Source: Elymus sibiricus
Lineage: Eukaryota > Streptophyta > Magnoliopsida > Poales > Poaceae
DNA: 64,000 bases
NCBI GenBank assembly: GCA_039707655.1
Contig: CM077667.1
Coordinates: forward strand, 157,708,642-157,772,641
Direction: 5' to 3'
The notes under the pieces are model-generated. The model was not told the origin of the DNA. It saw nothing but the letters and a program-made list of their open reading frames with translations, and ran no database searches. Shown here in pieces: positions 36,879-48,320 of the stretch; position 1 is the first letter of the stretch, and every line of letters begins with the position of its first letter. The position numbers and the translations under genes are program-made.

Positions 36879-37039
36879 CCATCCTAACTGTAGGAAGCCC
36901 TTAGATAGCATGGACGTTAGTTAGGATAAGACCTTTTCAAAACTGTGCCTAGTTGCTAGGTGCAACAAATTCTATACCTCTCCTCTCTTCTACTCTATTT
37001 CAAACTCTTGCTGACTCTCCTCCATTCAAAACCTTGTAG

Positions 37040-37681
37040 ATGGCCGTCTTACCCGAAGCCCTCCTAGCATCTGGCTTTTCCCTACTCCTTGGGGATGGCC
37101 TGGAGAAGTGCCAGTTTCGCCAACCACCTGTTTTCGTCTACCACGAGCACTGGGTCGATGCCATCACGAAGGAGTATCACGTGGAAGTGTTCGTGAAGGC
37201 AAACGACTTCCCGACTAGCTGGTTCTTTGAAGGACCACAGATGGAGACCCTGACACTCGCAGTCGAGACAGCAGCACGCAAGGCACTTGTCTACCTTCGA
37301 GGCATCATTCCAGAGATGGCCGACACGCCCGCTACTCGTTACCTACCCATCAGAAAGGACGACATCGGCGAAAGTCAGACACTGGTTCCATCCAAGGAAG
37401 ATGGCGTGCCCCTCAGATTTCAGACCTACTTCAGCCTCTCCGCCGATAGTCTGGTTCACAACCTGATTAAGGAGTCCGTGAAGCTCCGCTAGGAATTTCA
37501 CCACATTCGAGAACTACTCCGCCAAACCACTGACCTCTTGAACCAAGGCCAAGTAGCAACCTCTGGATTTTCGTCATATGTTTCGAGCATGGCAAACATG
37601 GGCATCATGCCAGAAGGAGTCTCAGCATGGAACCAAGTCTTCCTTCCTCTTGGGAAGGAAGCAGAGCACTCCACCACCTGA
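37040..37681 (+). pseudogene. Extra gene of unknown function upstream of gag
   Basis: ATG at 37040 (MAVLPEALLASGF), 150 codons to a TAG at 37490-37492, then the same frame runs on for 62 codons (EFHHIRELLRQTTDLLNQ) to TGA 37679-37681, so the original product was probably about 213 residues. I do not recognise the family. Residues 30-95 read as beta-strands (YHVEVFVKAND) followed by a helix with the spacing A-x3-A-A-x2-A-L-x2-L (AVETAARKAL), which recalls the last helix of double-stranded-RNA-binding domains; this is a weak resemblance only. It lies between the primer-binding site and gag, in the sense direction, so could be read from the same RNA. Confidence 0.55.
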
Positions 37682-37988
37682 GTCCGAGAACCCCTAGGGT
37701 AGGATCAGTCATGTACCCCTCATGCGAAGTCGAGTCTGTGTAATGGTTCATATGAAACCATGTGTGCTTGTTGTTTGCTTTTGTTGTTTGTGTTCCGATG
37801 CAAGTCGCGCTTTTCCCTTAGGCAACATGTAAGCGACTCCATCGTCTATCTTATCTTAATATATGTGTTGGTCTTTCGACCTTTGTTTTACCACACTTGC
37901 ACTAGGCCAACCCCCTTAGGCGCGCTTTCTCCAGTTCTGTTTTCCCTCTAGTTTATCCCAGTTATTTGACTCGGCTGCTCCAAACAGG
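37682..37988 (+). other. Leader between the extra gene and gag
   Basis: T-rich, no domain or clear splice pair. Ends just before the gag ATG (37989). Confidence 0.5.
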
Positions 37989-38984
37989 ATGGTGACTGCA
38001 ACCCACACCAGCATCTTCACCAACCCTGAAGCCGGCAACTCCAGCCAGCAACAGGGAGCTGGTGGGACTGCTCAGGCTGAAGGACACCAGGAGCAGCCAC
38101 AAGGCGACATTCCCCCGCCACCACCTCCACCGGAGAACATGACCATAGCTCAGTTTCTCCAAGTTCTCCGGGAGGAACGCCAAGCCAACACTGCTGCTAT
38201 CCAGCAGATGGCCCAAGTCCTTGTGAACAACCAGCAGCAAGGCCGGAATGGCAATGGCCGTTCCACTCTGTCTGAGTTCATGAGGAATTCGCCCCCAACC
38301 TTCACCGAGACTGCTGAACCTTTGGATGCTGACGACTGGATCCGCACCATCGAGGCCCTCCTTGCACTGGTCAATTGCAATGAGGATCGTGAGAAGGTGC
38401 TGTATGCCTCTCACTGCCTCGGAGGTACCGCTAAAGCATGGTGGGATGGATTCAAGGTCATGCAAGGCGATCGTGTGATCACCTGGGATAACTTCAAGGA
38501 AGGATTCCGCACCGCCCACATTCCTTCTGGGATCATGGCTATCAAGAAGAGAGAATTCCGAGCGCTGAAGCAAGGAAGTGGCTCTGTCAAGGAGTACCTG
38601 CAGAAGTTCAACCTGCTGTCAAGGTATGCACCTGAGGATGTCAACACGGAGGCTGCTAAGATGGAACGCTTCATGGAAGGACTTCAGCAGACCCAGCAGT
38701 ATCAGCTCATAGTCTGCGACTGTCGGACCTTCTTCGGCCTGGTGAACAAGGCTCTCATGCTGGAAGACAAGCGTCGTGCCATAGACGACACTTGCAAGCG
38801 CAAGATGATCAGCAAGGGTAGTTCCAGTAACCAGAAGCCTCGCCCCTGGCAGCCAGCCCCAGCCAAGCCAACCTATCAGCCGTAGTAGGCTAGACCTCCT
38901 GCACCTCGTCCGAGCTACCAGCCTCAGCAGTATGCCAATCCCAGGCCAGCTTACAACAACCCCAATAACAACAACGGCGGCAGG

Positions 38985-39017
<33 letters not shown>

Positions 39018-39191
39018 AACTATGGTCAGGTCACTTGCTTTGGGTGTGGTCAGCCTGGACACATCTCTAAGCAGTGCCCTAACAAGAAGCCAGATGCACC
39101 GTGCCCCAATGCGCCGAACCAAGGTCAAGGCCGTGGAGCGCCACCAAAGAACCCAGTTCCCCGCAACCAGCCCAACAATGGCAAGGGTCGT
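37989..39191 (+). pseudogene. Gag of the chromovirus
   Basis: Starts MVTATHTSIFTNPEAG. The retrotransposon gag core follows (DADDWIRTIEALLALV, then AKAWWDGFKV), then a basic stretch. Two adjacent TAG codons at 38883-38888 interrupt the frame. After them come an Asn-rich low-complexity tract (about 38955-39020) and one CCHC zinc knuckle, [14 protein letters not shown] (39037-39078). Gag forms the particle and binds RNA. The frame is uninterrupted by indels and continues into protease. Confidence 0.85.
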
Positions 39192-40358
39192 GTGAATCAC
39201 GTCACCGCTGAGGAAGCCCAGGAAGACCCGGATGTCATACTGGGTACGTTCCTCGTCAACTCAACTCCAGCAACAGTACTGTTTGATTGTGGAGCTTCGC
39301 ATTCTTTTGTCACTCAAAAGTTTGCTCTAGAGAGTGGCATGAAGCCTACACCCCTGGGTAGTCATATGTTGATACAAACCCCGGGTTCGGTTATGAAGTC
39401 CAAGATAGGATGTAAAGGAGTTGAGATTATCATCAACGGGGTAGACTTCCTAGCAGACCTTATAGTTCTGGATTCACCAGGCTTGGACGTCATCCTTGGC
39501 ATGAATTGGTTGACCAAGAACCAAGGTTACTTGGACTGTGCCAAGAGGATCGTTACCATAACCAATAGCCAAGGAGTAGAAGTCAAGTATGTCCCCAACC
39601 TTGTCTCCGCTCAAGCCCCTCAGGCTAACTGTCTGTCGGGAGTTGAGTTGGATCAAGTACCAGTGGTATGTGAATACCCGGATGTATTTCCTGATGAGCT
39701 GCCCGGAATGCCTCCTGACCGCGACATTGAGTTCATCATTGAGCTAATGCCCGGAGCAGGACCCATCTATAAGAAGCCCTATAGAATGGGATCCGAAGAG
39801 TTGGCTGAGTTGAAGAAGCAACTGGCAGAGCAGCTCAGGAAAGGATTCATTCGCCCTAGTGCCTCTCCTTGGGGATCACCTGTTCTGTTTGTGTCAAAGA
39901 GGGACGGAACTATCCGGCTCTGTGTCGATTACCGTTCTCTCAATGAGGTCACAATAAAGAACAAGTACCCACTTCCCAAGATTGAAGACCTGTTCGATCA
40001 GCTGAATGGAGCCAAGGTGTTTTCCAAGATCGACCTCAGGTCTGGGTACTACCAGTTGAAGATCAGGCACCAAGACATTCCGAAGATGGCATTTGTAACC
40101 CGGTATGGCCTGTATGAATACACGGTCATGTCATTTGGGTTGACCAATGCCCCTGCCTACTTCATGTACCTCATGAACAAGGTCTTCATGGAATACTTGG
40201 ACAAGTTTGTTGTCGTCTTCATTGATGGCATACTCGTCTTCTCCAAGTCTGAAGAAGAGCATGAGCAACACTTGAGGTTGGTCCTAGAAAAGCTTCGAGA
40301 GCTCTAGCTTTATGCCAAATTCAGCAAGTGTGACTTCTGGCTGCATGAAGTTGGATTC
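39192..40358 (+). pseudogene. Protease and reverse transcriptase of the chromovirus, first part
   Basis: Protease active site [10 protein letters not shown] (39280-39309), with Cys where Ser or Thr is usual. [10 protein letters not shown] ends the domain. Reverse transcriptase: [39 protein letters not shown], then FIDGILVFS at 40219-40245, where the second Asp of the invariant Asp-Asp pair is Gly. That change alone should abolish polymerase activity. TAG at 40305-40307, with reading in the same frame continuing ([20 protein letters not shown]). Confidence 0.88.
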
Positions 40359-41723
40359 TTGGGTCATGTATTAACTGCAGAAGGATTGTCAGTAGATCCT
40401 GCCAAGATAGAAGCCGTGATAGAATGGCAATCCCCAACCAATGTGAAGGAAGTAAGAAGCTTCCTCGGACTCGCGGGATATTATCGCAAGTTCGTTGAAG
40501 GGTTCTCGAGCATTGCCCGACCCATGACTCAGCTCTTGAAGAAGGACAAGAAGTTCGACTGGACGGAGAAGTGTGAAGAAAGTTTCCAAGAGCTCAAGAA
40601 GAGATTGACCACAGCCCCAGTTTTGGCCACCCCCGATATTCACAAGGAGTTTGTGATATATTGTGATGCATCGAGAACCGGGCTTGGAGGTGTTCTGATG
40701 CAAGAAGGCAGAGTCGTAGCATATCTATCCAGACAGCTACGTCCTCATGAAGAGAACTACGCTACTCATGATCTTGAGTTGGCAGCCGTAGTTCACGCCT
40801 TGAAGAGATGGCGGCATTACCTTCTGGGGAAGCGATGTGAGATATACATAGACCACAAGAGTTTGAAGTATATTTTCACCCAAAGAGAATTGAACATGAG
40901 GCAGCGAAGATGGTTGGAGTTGATCAAGGATTATGACCTCAGTGTTCAATACCACCCCGGAAAGGCTAATGTGGCAGCTGATGCCTTAAGCAGAAAGACT
41001 TGTTCCTTGAATGCTATGATTAAGGAAAGGCTACCCGCCTTGTATGAAGAGCTTGAAAGTTTCGGCTTGGAACTAGTTGCACCTGGATTCCTAGCCAACC
41101 TCGAAGCAAAACCTACCTTGATGGATGATATTAAGGAAGCCCAGAAGGGACACAAGAGCATTGAAGGCATCAAGAGGAAGATCAAGGCAGGAAAGGCCCC
41201 AGGATTCTCAGTGGATGAACAAGGAGTTGTATGGTTTGGGAAGCGCATCTGCGTACCCAACAAAGAAGATCTCAAGAACTTGATCTTGCAAGAGGCTCAT
41301 GACACTCCATATTCCATCCATCCTGGAGGAACCAAGATGTACCAAGACCTCAAGGCAAGATTCTGGTGGCATGGCATGAAACGGGAGATAGGCACATTTG
41401 TTGCTAAGTGTGACATATGCCAGAGAGTCAAAGCTGAGCATCAGCGACCTGCTGGATTGTTGCAACCTCTCAAAGTGCCTGAATGGAAGTGGGACAAAGT
41501 CGGGATGGACTTCATCACCGGATTACCAAGGTCAAGCAAGGGACATGATTCCATTTGGGTCATTGTCGATCACCTGACCAAGGTAGCCCATTTCATTCCT
41601 GTCAAGACCACCTACAATGGGAACCAACTGGCCAACCTCTACATCAACCGGATTGTAAGCCTCCACGGAGTTCCTAAGGAGATTGTATCGGACCGAGGCA
41701 CCCAGTTCACCTCAAGGTTCTGA
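40359..41723 (+). pseudogene. RT thumb, RNase H and integrase start of the chromovirus
   Basis: [18 protein letters not shown] (RT connection), RNase H with [29 protein letters not shown] and IDHKSLKYI, ending [10 protein letters not shown]. Integrase zinc finger: [11 protein letters not shown]...CDICQ; core: [11 protein letters not shown] (Asp), [11 protein letters not shown] (Asp). Stops at TGA 41721-41723, one base from a Trp codon. Same frame as the sequences before and after. Confidence 0.88.
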
Positions 41724-42563
41724 AATAGGTTCCAAGAAGCCTTGGGAACCAAGCTTTCCTTCAGCACTGCTTTTCACCCCCAGACCGGTGGGCAGACAGA
41801 GCAAGTAAATCAGATACTCGAGGATATGCTCCATGCCTGTGTATTGGCGTATGGAGCCAAGTGGGAAGATTGCCTACCCTTCGCCGAGTTCTCCTACAAC
41901 AACAGCTATCAGTCGAGTCTTCAGATGGCACCATTTGAGGTGTTGTATGGACGCAAGTGCCGTACTCCCCTCAACTGGTCGGAAACCGGAGAAGGTCTAG
42001 TCTTTGGGCAAGACATCTTCCGCGAAGCAGAAGAGCAAGTTCAACTCGTCCGAGAGCGCCTCAAGACCGCCAAGTCAAGACAGAAGAGTTTTGCCGACTC
42101 TCACCGTCGGGACATGAGTTTTCGTGTTGGAGACCATGTTTACCTCCGAGTCACGCCTCTCAAAGGGACCAAGCGTTTCCACGTCAAGGGAAAACTTGCA
42201 CCAAGATACATCGGCCCCTTCAAGATCACCGACAGACGAGGAGAAGTTGCTTACCAGCTAGAGCTACCCTCCGAGCTCTCCGATGTGCACAATGTCTTCC
42301 ACGTGTCACAACTCCGGAAGTGTCTTCAAGCACCCAACCGCCCCGACCTCTACAAGGACATCGACCATCAAGCCATCGACCTTCAGCCATACCTCACTTA
42401 TCGTGAGAGGCCAGTTCGCATTCTGGATGAAGTGGAGCGTTGCACCCGAAGCCGCACCATCAAGTACTTCAAGGTCCAATGGAGCAACCACACTGAGGCT
42501 GAAGCAACCTGGGAGCGTGAAGACTATCTTAGATCTGGGTTCCCTTATCTCTTTAGCACTTAG
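41724..42563 (+). pseudogene. Integrase C-terminus and chromodomain of the chromovirus
   Basis: TAFHPQTGGQTEQVNQ supplies the catalytic Glu, followed by WEDCLPFAEFSYNNSYQ and GPFKITDRRGEVAYQLELP. The last 50 residues (ILDEVERCTRSRTIKYFKV, then ATWEREDYL) form the chromodomain that defines chromoviruses and is thought to guide integration into particular chromatin. TAG at 42561-42563 is the natural end. No defect is seen in this part. Confidence 0.88.
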
Positions 42564-42590
42564 CCTATGAATCTCGGGGACGAGATTCTT

Positions 42591-42606
42591 GTAAGGGGGG
42601 TAGGTC
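42591..42606 (+). promoter_or_regulatory. Polypurine tract of the chromovirus
   Basis: gtaaggggggtaggtc directly before the 3' LTR, the primer site for plus-strand DNA synthesis. Confidence 0.75.
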
Positions 42607-45600
42607 TGTCACACCCTGTGTTTGTATCATTTTACTATGAATGTATTTACAAAATTTGGAACCAATTAAAACTTTTTGAGGCATGCTTGTTTGAATTGTT
42701 GCTTGTTTGTTTGATTATGTTTGGCACTCTTAGGTTCTACCCCTCTCCATATTCTTCTTCCTTGATCCAAACTTCTTGCCCAATGATCATGCCATGTGAA
42801 TAGTACCCAAAACTATTTTTATCAAATTTTATTTTGGCCAAAAAGCTTTTATTCAATTTAGGTTTACTAAAACCCCTTAATTGAGGTTTGTACTACAAGT
42901 CCTCAAATTGGGTGGATCCTTTTTCCCCCAAAGACTTTATTTGGAACCTGCTATGTATATGACTTCTCAAAACCACCAAATATTAATTTTAAAGATTATT
43001 TTTCTATTTTATTTAAAAGATTTTTCTTAAAGCCAGAAATGGTTTTTCATAGGGAAAAACTATTAAAATGCTTTCAAAATATTTGAGAAAATTTAGGGAA
43101 ACTCAGTGGACATATATTTTCCATATATATGAGTTTCAACACATGGTCATGTTCAAAATAATGGGCAAAACCCCTCAAAACCCTTTCTGCTTAAATCAAG
43201 CTTTTGAAATATTTCTATAAGAAATATCCTCAATAAATTCCAAGAAAATTCCATCAAGTCACAGATGTAAAATGTGATGATCTTGAAAAGTTTCACCTCA
43301 ATCCCAATTTATTTGCTTCATCAGAATACTCCAAAACCCTCTCTATCCAGATTCAAATTTGAACAACTTTACATTGTGAAGTTTGTCCTTTTGACCTCAA
43401 ACTTTGTGTGCCTGTTCTAAACCACAAATAATGATGCCACACAAAGTTGTGGATTTGTGGGAGGTGAAATGCATGCCAAGATCTATAGAAATCTGATTCT
43501 GTTGATTTCTAGGGTTTCACAAAGTTGCATTGTGAACTTTCCTCAAAACTCCTCAAACTTGGTGGTCAACCCTATTTCCAACCACCATTTGACCCTGTTA
43601 AAACTCATGGCAAGCAAACTCCATTTGCTTAGCCAAACCATCATCAAACACTTTTTGCCCAGGTGATAAAAACCCTGTTTGACCCCCCTCATCCTGTTCT
43701 CCATCACTCCAGATTTTTACCACAGCACCCTAGCATTGCACCTCACCCCCAGTAAGAATTTCAAGCCTCAGCTCCATGGTTAAGTAGGGTAAAACCCCAA
43801 TTTTCACCCCTGGACAGCAAGAATCTCTCTTTCTCTCCCCTTCCCTCTTATTCTAAGCTACTCCCCAGAGCATCCTATGCCTTTTATCATAGTATACTCC
43901 CCCCTGGACCCACTGGACAAGGTTGGCCGCGCCCAGGACACCGTTGGCATTCCATGGCATGCCATACGCGCGCTCTGGAGCGCGCTATAGTGCCCGACAG
44001 CACTGTAGCCGCCGCCCAATCCCCCTCCCCGACCGCCTCGGGCCTCCAAATTGTGTCCCCCGAGGCCACCTCGGCGTCCGGGACACGCTACCCTGTCGGC
44101 CCCCTCCTCCTTCTCTCTCCGGCGGCCTCCCCCGCGCGTGCCGACGCTGCCCAGCTCGGCCAACCGCGGGGCTCGCACGCGCGCGCTCCCCCGCCCCTCT
44201 CTCCTCTCCCTCTGGTCGTGAGCGACGCCCAGGAACGCCGCAGACCCGTTCTCTCTCTCCCCCGAGCCCTCCAGCGAGCGCCACGACCTCGTCGGCGCAC
44301 CACCATTCGGTGGACTCGCGTCCGCCTATAAAAAGGCCTCCCCGGCCTCGACTCTGCCCTCCTCTCGCTTCCTCCTCCCCCCAATCGACCCCCCAGCAGA
44401 GCCCCAACCCCTCTCTTCCTCCCTGTGCTCGGGATCGAGCCGAGCCCCGCCGCTCCTGGTCCCCGTCGATCTCGCGGTAGGGAGCCCCTCCGGTCCCCCT
44501 TCTTCTTCAGTTGCTCCTCCCTCACCTCTCTGACCCGTTCCCCCCTCCTCTCCGCTCGATTTGCAGCTCGGGAAGGGCCCGGTGACCTCCTCTCGATTTC
44601 CCTCCGCCGCGGATACCTCGTCGCCGGCGACCCCTTGCTCTCCGGCGCTCCCCTCCACCTCCAACCGAACGGCGGAAGAACCCGGAGCCCGTTCCTGTGA
44701 TCGCCAGCCGCCGCCGCGCTCTCTGCTGTCGCCGGTGAGTGCCGCCGTCTCCTAGACGGAGGTTGACGACGGCCCTGGCAAGGGGGGCCCGCTCGTCAGC
44801 CTCTGTCTCGCCCGCCTCCCTCTCCCTCTCGCTGGCACTCGGGCCCCGCCCGTCAGGTTTGAACCTGGCGTGGCGCGGGCACCGGTTCGCCTGCGGGCTG
44901 ATTGCTCTGGGCCGGCCCAGGTGCGGCCAGATCTGGCCCAGGGCACAGTACCCATTTTCTTTTTCCATTTTCTGTTAGTTTTTCCAAAAATTCCTCAGGA
45001 TTAAATAAAAATTCAATGCCCAATATTTTTCCACCATAAATCTTAGAATAATCTGTAGAATTTAACAGTGCCACTTGTGCATTTTTGTGTAAATGTTTCA
45101 TGTAGTAGATTTATTTAAAAACTAGTTTTAGTTATTTTCAGCCTCTGTTATAAATGGTTTTAAAAGCATTTTACCTCCAAAACCCTAGACAAATATTTTT
45201 AGTATTGCTTTTAGTATTTATCAGAATAGGGTAACATTTTTGAAGTGGCTTTTGTGCTCTGTTTTTGTGTGATGCTTATTTTTGCCCGTTTATTCCGTGA
45301 CGATAGATTGCGTTGTTGACGAAGGGATTGGACCCGAAGAATTTGAAGGCCCCGAAGACTTTGTTGAGCCAGGCAAGCAGCCCTTTGACCATGACTATGA
45401 AACCTTTTATCGCATGGCATATAGCACTTTATTTCGTTGCATTGATCATGATGATGTGGTGACCACTTCGGTGGGATGCCTCCGATACTTTCTTGTTGAT
45501 ACTTGCATCGTGCATGACCCTACCTCATTATGAGGGTTATGCGGGTGGGAGTAGTTAGGATGCTAAGTAGTTGCTACGCAAAGTGGGACGGGATATGCAT

Positions 45601-46920
45601 GGTGATGGAAACAAAAATGATTTCAAAGGCTTTTTCAAAAACCCCGTCGGGTGCCACTAATGCCCGAGGGAGATGATGATGAGCTAGGTAACCGCTTGAT
45701 AAATCAGTGGTGTACCGGAGCAAGTGAGTGTGTGTGGTTTTCGAAAACGGATTGGTGTAAGTTGCGACCGTTATCCCAACCTTACATGTACGACCACGAT
45801 ACTCCTTATGGGACGGGGCTTTGTTGATTACCTTGGTGGGTACTGGCATAGAGCCCGCATTACTAGTGGCGGGAGTGGCGTGGTCACTCTCGATACGGGG
45901 TCGTGCCTGGTAGGGCGACCATGCGCTGTCTTTACAGGCACCGGGCACACCGTTGTGTTCCTTCATGGATGGTACTGTGTAGATCAAGGCTCGTGTTTGT
46001 ACATCATGAAGACACGGACCAACGATTGGACTCTTTGTTTAGTATCGCTAGGGGAAAGGCATTGTTCGGGTGCTTACCTCAGGTACGTGATGTACCGCGA
46101 GTCGTGGATGACACGGAAGTTCCCCGAGTCTTGTGGGTAAAGTGTGCAACCTCTGCAGAGTGTAAAACTATTCGAATAGCCGTGTCCACGGTCAAGGACA
46201 GTTGGATGACCGCTCTTGTGCTACGTCCAAATGTTTTCACAAACTGGTGTGTGTGTGTGTGTTGGTGACAAAGATGGTACTTGAGCTAAGTCCGATGACT
46301 TAGCATGACGATTGAGCTAAGTCCGATGACTTAGCATGATGATGAACATGAGATGTTCAACCCCTGCTTATGATGATAACTGAGATTTGCTCACATGAGT
46401 ACCTGTTAGCAGTTGATGCATGCTTACTCAAGTTACTTGATCATGTCATTGCATTTAAAAATCAGCTTTCTGCAAAACTTACCTACTTAGTGCTATATAA
46501 TGCATTGTTATACCTTGTTCCACAACTTGGGTTGCTTGCGAGTACATTCAAAGTACTCATTGGCTTGCCACTGGTTATTTAATTGGCCAGGCATGGAAGA
46601 ACAGGAATACGGTGAAGAGTTCGTTGGTGACGAACATGCGAACTAGGACGCTTCCCAGTCAGAATGCCTGTAGGTTTAAGGCAGATGGCATGGGTTCACG
46701 CTTTCGATCAAGATTTCCGCTGCTTGTTATGTTTAAGTGTTTGGCCCTTGTGGCCCTATCTATGTAAGACTTGCCCTTCATGGTCCTTATTTGTGTAAGA
46801 CGCTAAATGTGGATGTAAGACTCTTGTTATTCAGCATCTGTGTGTTTAGTGAGCATTGATATCTGGGATCACTATACACGTGCATTCGGTGATCACGACT
46901 TATGAGTCGGGGTCCCCACA
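42607..46920 (+). repeat. 3' LTR of the chromovirus (4314 bp)
   Basis: TGTCACACCC...GTCCCCACA. Includes 42791-43247, absent from the 5' LTR. TATA box at 44327-44334; 31-bp tandem duplication at 46281-46342. Scattered substitutions separate it from the 5' LTR. Confidence 0.92.
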
Positions 46921-48214
46921 GATTATTTTTGCATTTAGTAAAAAATACTAGAGCCGAAAACTACCGGAGGAGGCCTCCCAGGTGGGCACAACCCACCAGG
47001 GCGCGCCAGGGCCCCCTAGGCATGCCCTGATGGGTTGTGGACATGTCGGCCCACCTCCGGTGCCCATCTTCTGGTATATGGTCACTCTTGACCTAGAAAA
47101 ATCAGAGGACGACTTTCGGGACGAAGTGCCACCGCCTCGAGGGAGGAGCACTTTTTCCCTCCGGCGGAGCGATTCCACCTGGGGAACTTCCCTCCCGGAG
47201 GGGGAAATCGAAGCTATCATCATCACCAACACCCCTCTCCTCTTTGGGAGGCCAATCTTCATCAACATCTTCAACAACACCATCTCCTATAAAACCCTAG
47301 TTCATCTCTTGTGTTCAATCATTGTACCGGAACCTCAGATTGGTACCTGTGGGTGACTAGTAGTGTTGATTACCTTGCGTAGTTGATTACTATATGGTTT
47401 ATTTGGTGGAAGATTATATGTTCAGATCCATTATTCCATTCAATACTCCTATGATCTTGAGCATGATTATTATTTGTGAGTAGTTACCTTTGTTCTTGAG
47501 GTCACGGGAAAAGTCATGTTGCGAGTAATCATGTGAATTTGATATGTGTTCGATATTTTGATGATATGTATCTTGTGATTCCCTTAGTGGTGTCATGTGA
47601 ATGTCGACTACATGACACTTCACCATTCATGGGACTAAGGGAATGCATTGTGGAGTAGTTATTAGATGATGGGTTGCTAGAGTGACAGAAGCTTAAACCC
47701 TAGTTTATGCGCTACTTCGTAAGGGGCTGATTTGGATCCACATGTTTAATGCTATGGTTAGACTTTGTCTTAATACTTTTCTCGTAGTTGCGGATGCTTG
47801 CGAGGGGGTTAATCATAAGTAGGTTGTTAGTTCAAGTAAGAACAGCACCTTAGCACCAGTCCACCCACATATCAAATTATCAAAGTAGCGAACACGAATC
47901 AAACCAACATGATAAAAGTGACTAGACGAAATTCCCGTGTACCCTCAAGAACATTTTGCCTATTACTAGTGATTGTTTTGGCCTGTCCTTTGCCTCAAAA
48001 GGATTGGGCTACCTTGTGGCACCTTGTTTACCATTACCATTACTTGCTTGCTACCAATTATCTTGCTATCAAACTATCTATTACCTACAACTTTAGTGCT
48101 TGCAGAAATTACCTTGCTGAAAACCGCTTGTCATTTCCTTCTACTCCTCGTTGGGTTCAACACTATTACTTATCGAAAGGACTATGATTGATCCCCTATA
48201 CTTGCGGGTCATGA
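46921..48214 (+). repeat. 5' LTR remnant of the Athila element
   Basis: Corresponds to 55704-57009 of the 3' LTR, with small differences including about 11-14 bp missing near 47140. Carries tataaaa at 47288-47294 and ends cttgcgggtcatga, one base off the expected CA end. Confidence 0.88.
47288..47294 (+). promoter_or_regulatory. TATA box of Athila 5' LTR
   Basis: tataaaa in ctcctataaaaccctag. The same place in the 3' LTR (about 56081-56090) reads ctcctgtcaaaccctag, so only this copy keeps the box. Confidence 0.5.
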
Positions 48215-48223
48215 AGACTCTTT

Positions 48224-48243
48224 TCTACCGCTGTTGCCGGGGA
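48224..48243 (+). promoter_or_regulatory. Degenerate primer-binding site, tRNA-Asp type
   Basis: ctaccgctgttgccgggga resembles the tRNA-Asp-type site (tggcgccgttgccgggg) with several mismatches. Confidence 0.5.
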
Positions 48244-48320
48244 GTGAAGCGCTCTTGGTAAGTGGAAATCGGTAAGGAAAAACTTATACTACGTGCTGAA
48301 ATTTATTGTTACTTGCTACT

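Larger units (their letters stand above)
33014..46920 (+). mobile_element. Chromovirus (Tekay/Del-like Ty3/Gypsy), both LTRs present
   Basis: 13.9 kb element: LTRs TGTCACACCC...CCCCACA at both ends, initiator-Met primer-binding site, an extra 5' gene, one gag-pol frame ending in a chromodomain, and a polypurine tract. Long LTRs and a C-terminal chromodomain fit Tekay/Del chromoviruses. The flanking five bases do not match (ggttt left, gatta right), and the 5' LTR lacks about 457 bp present in the 3' LTR. Confidence 0.9.
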
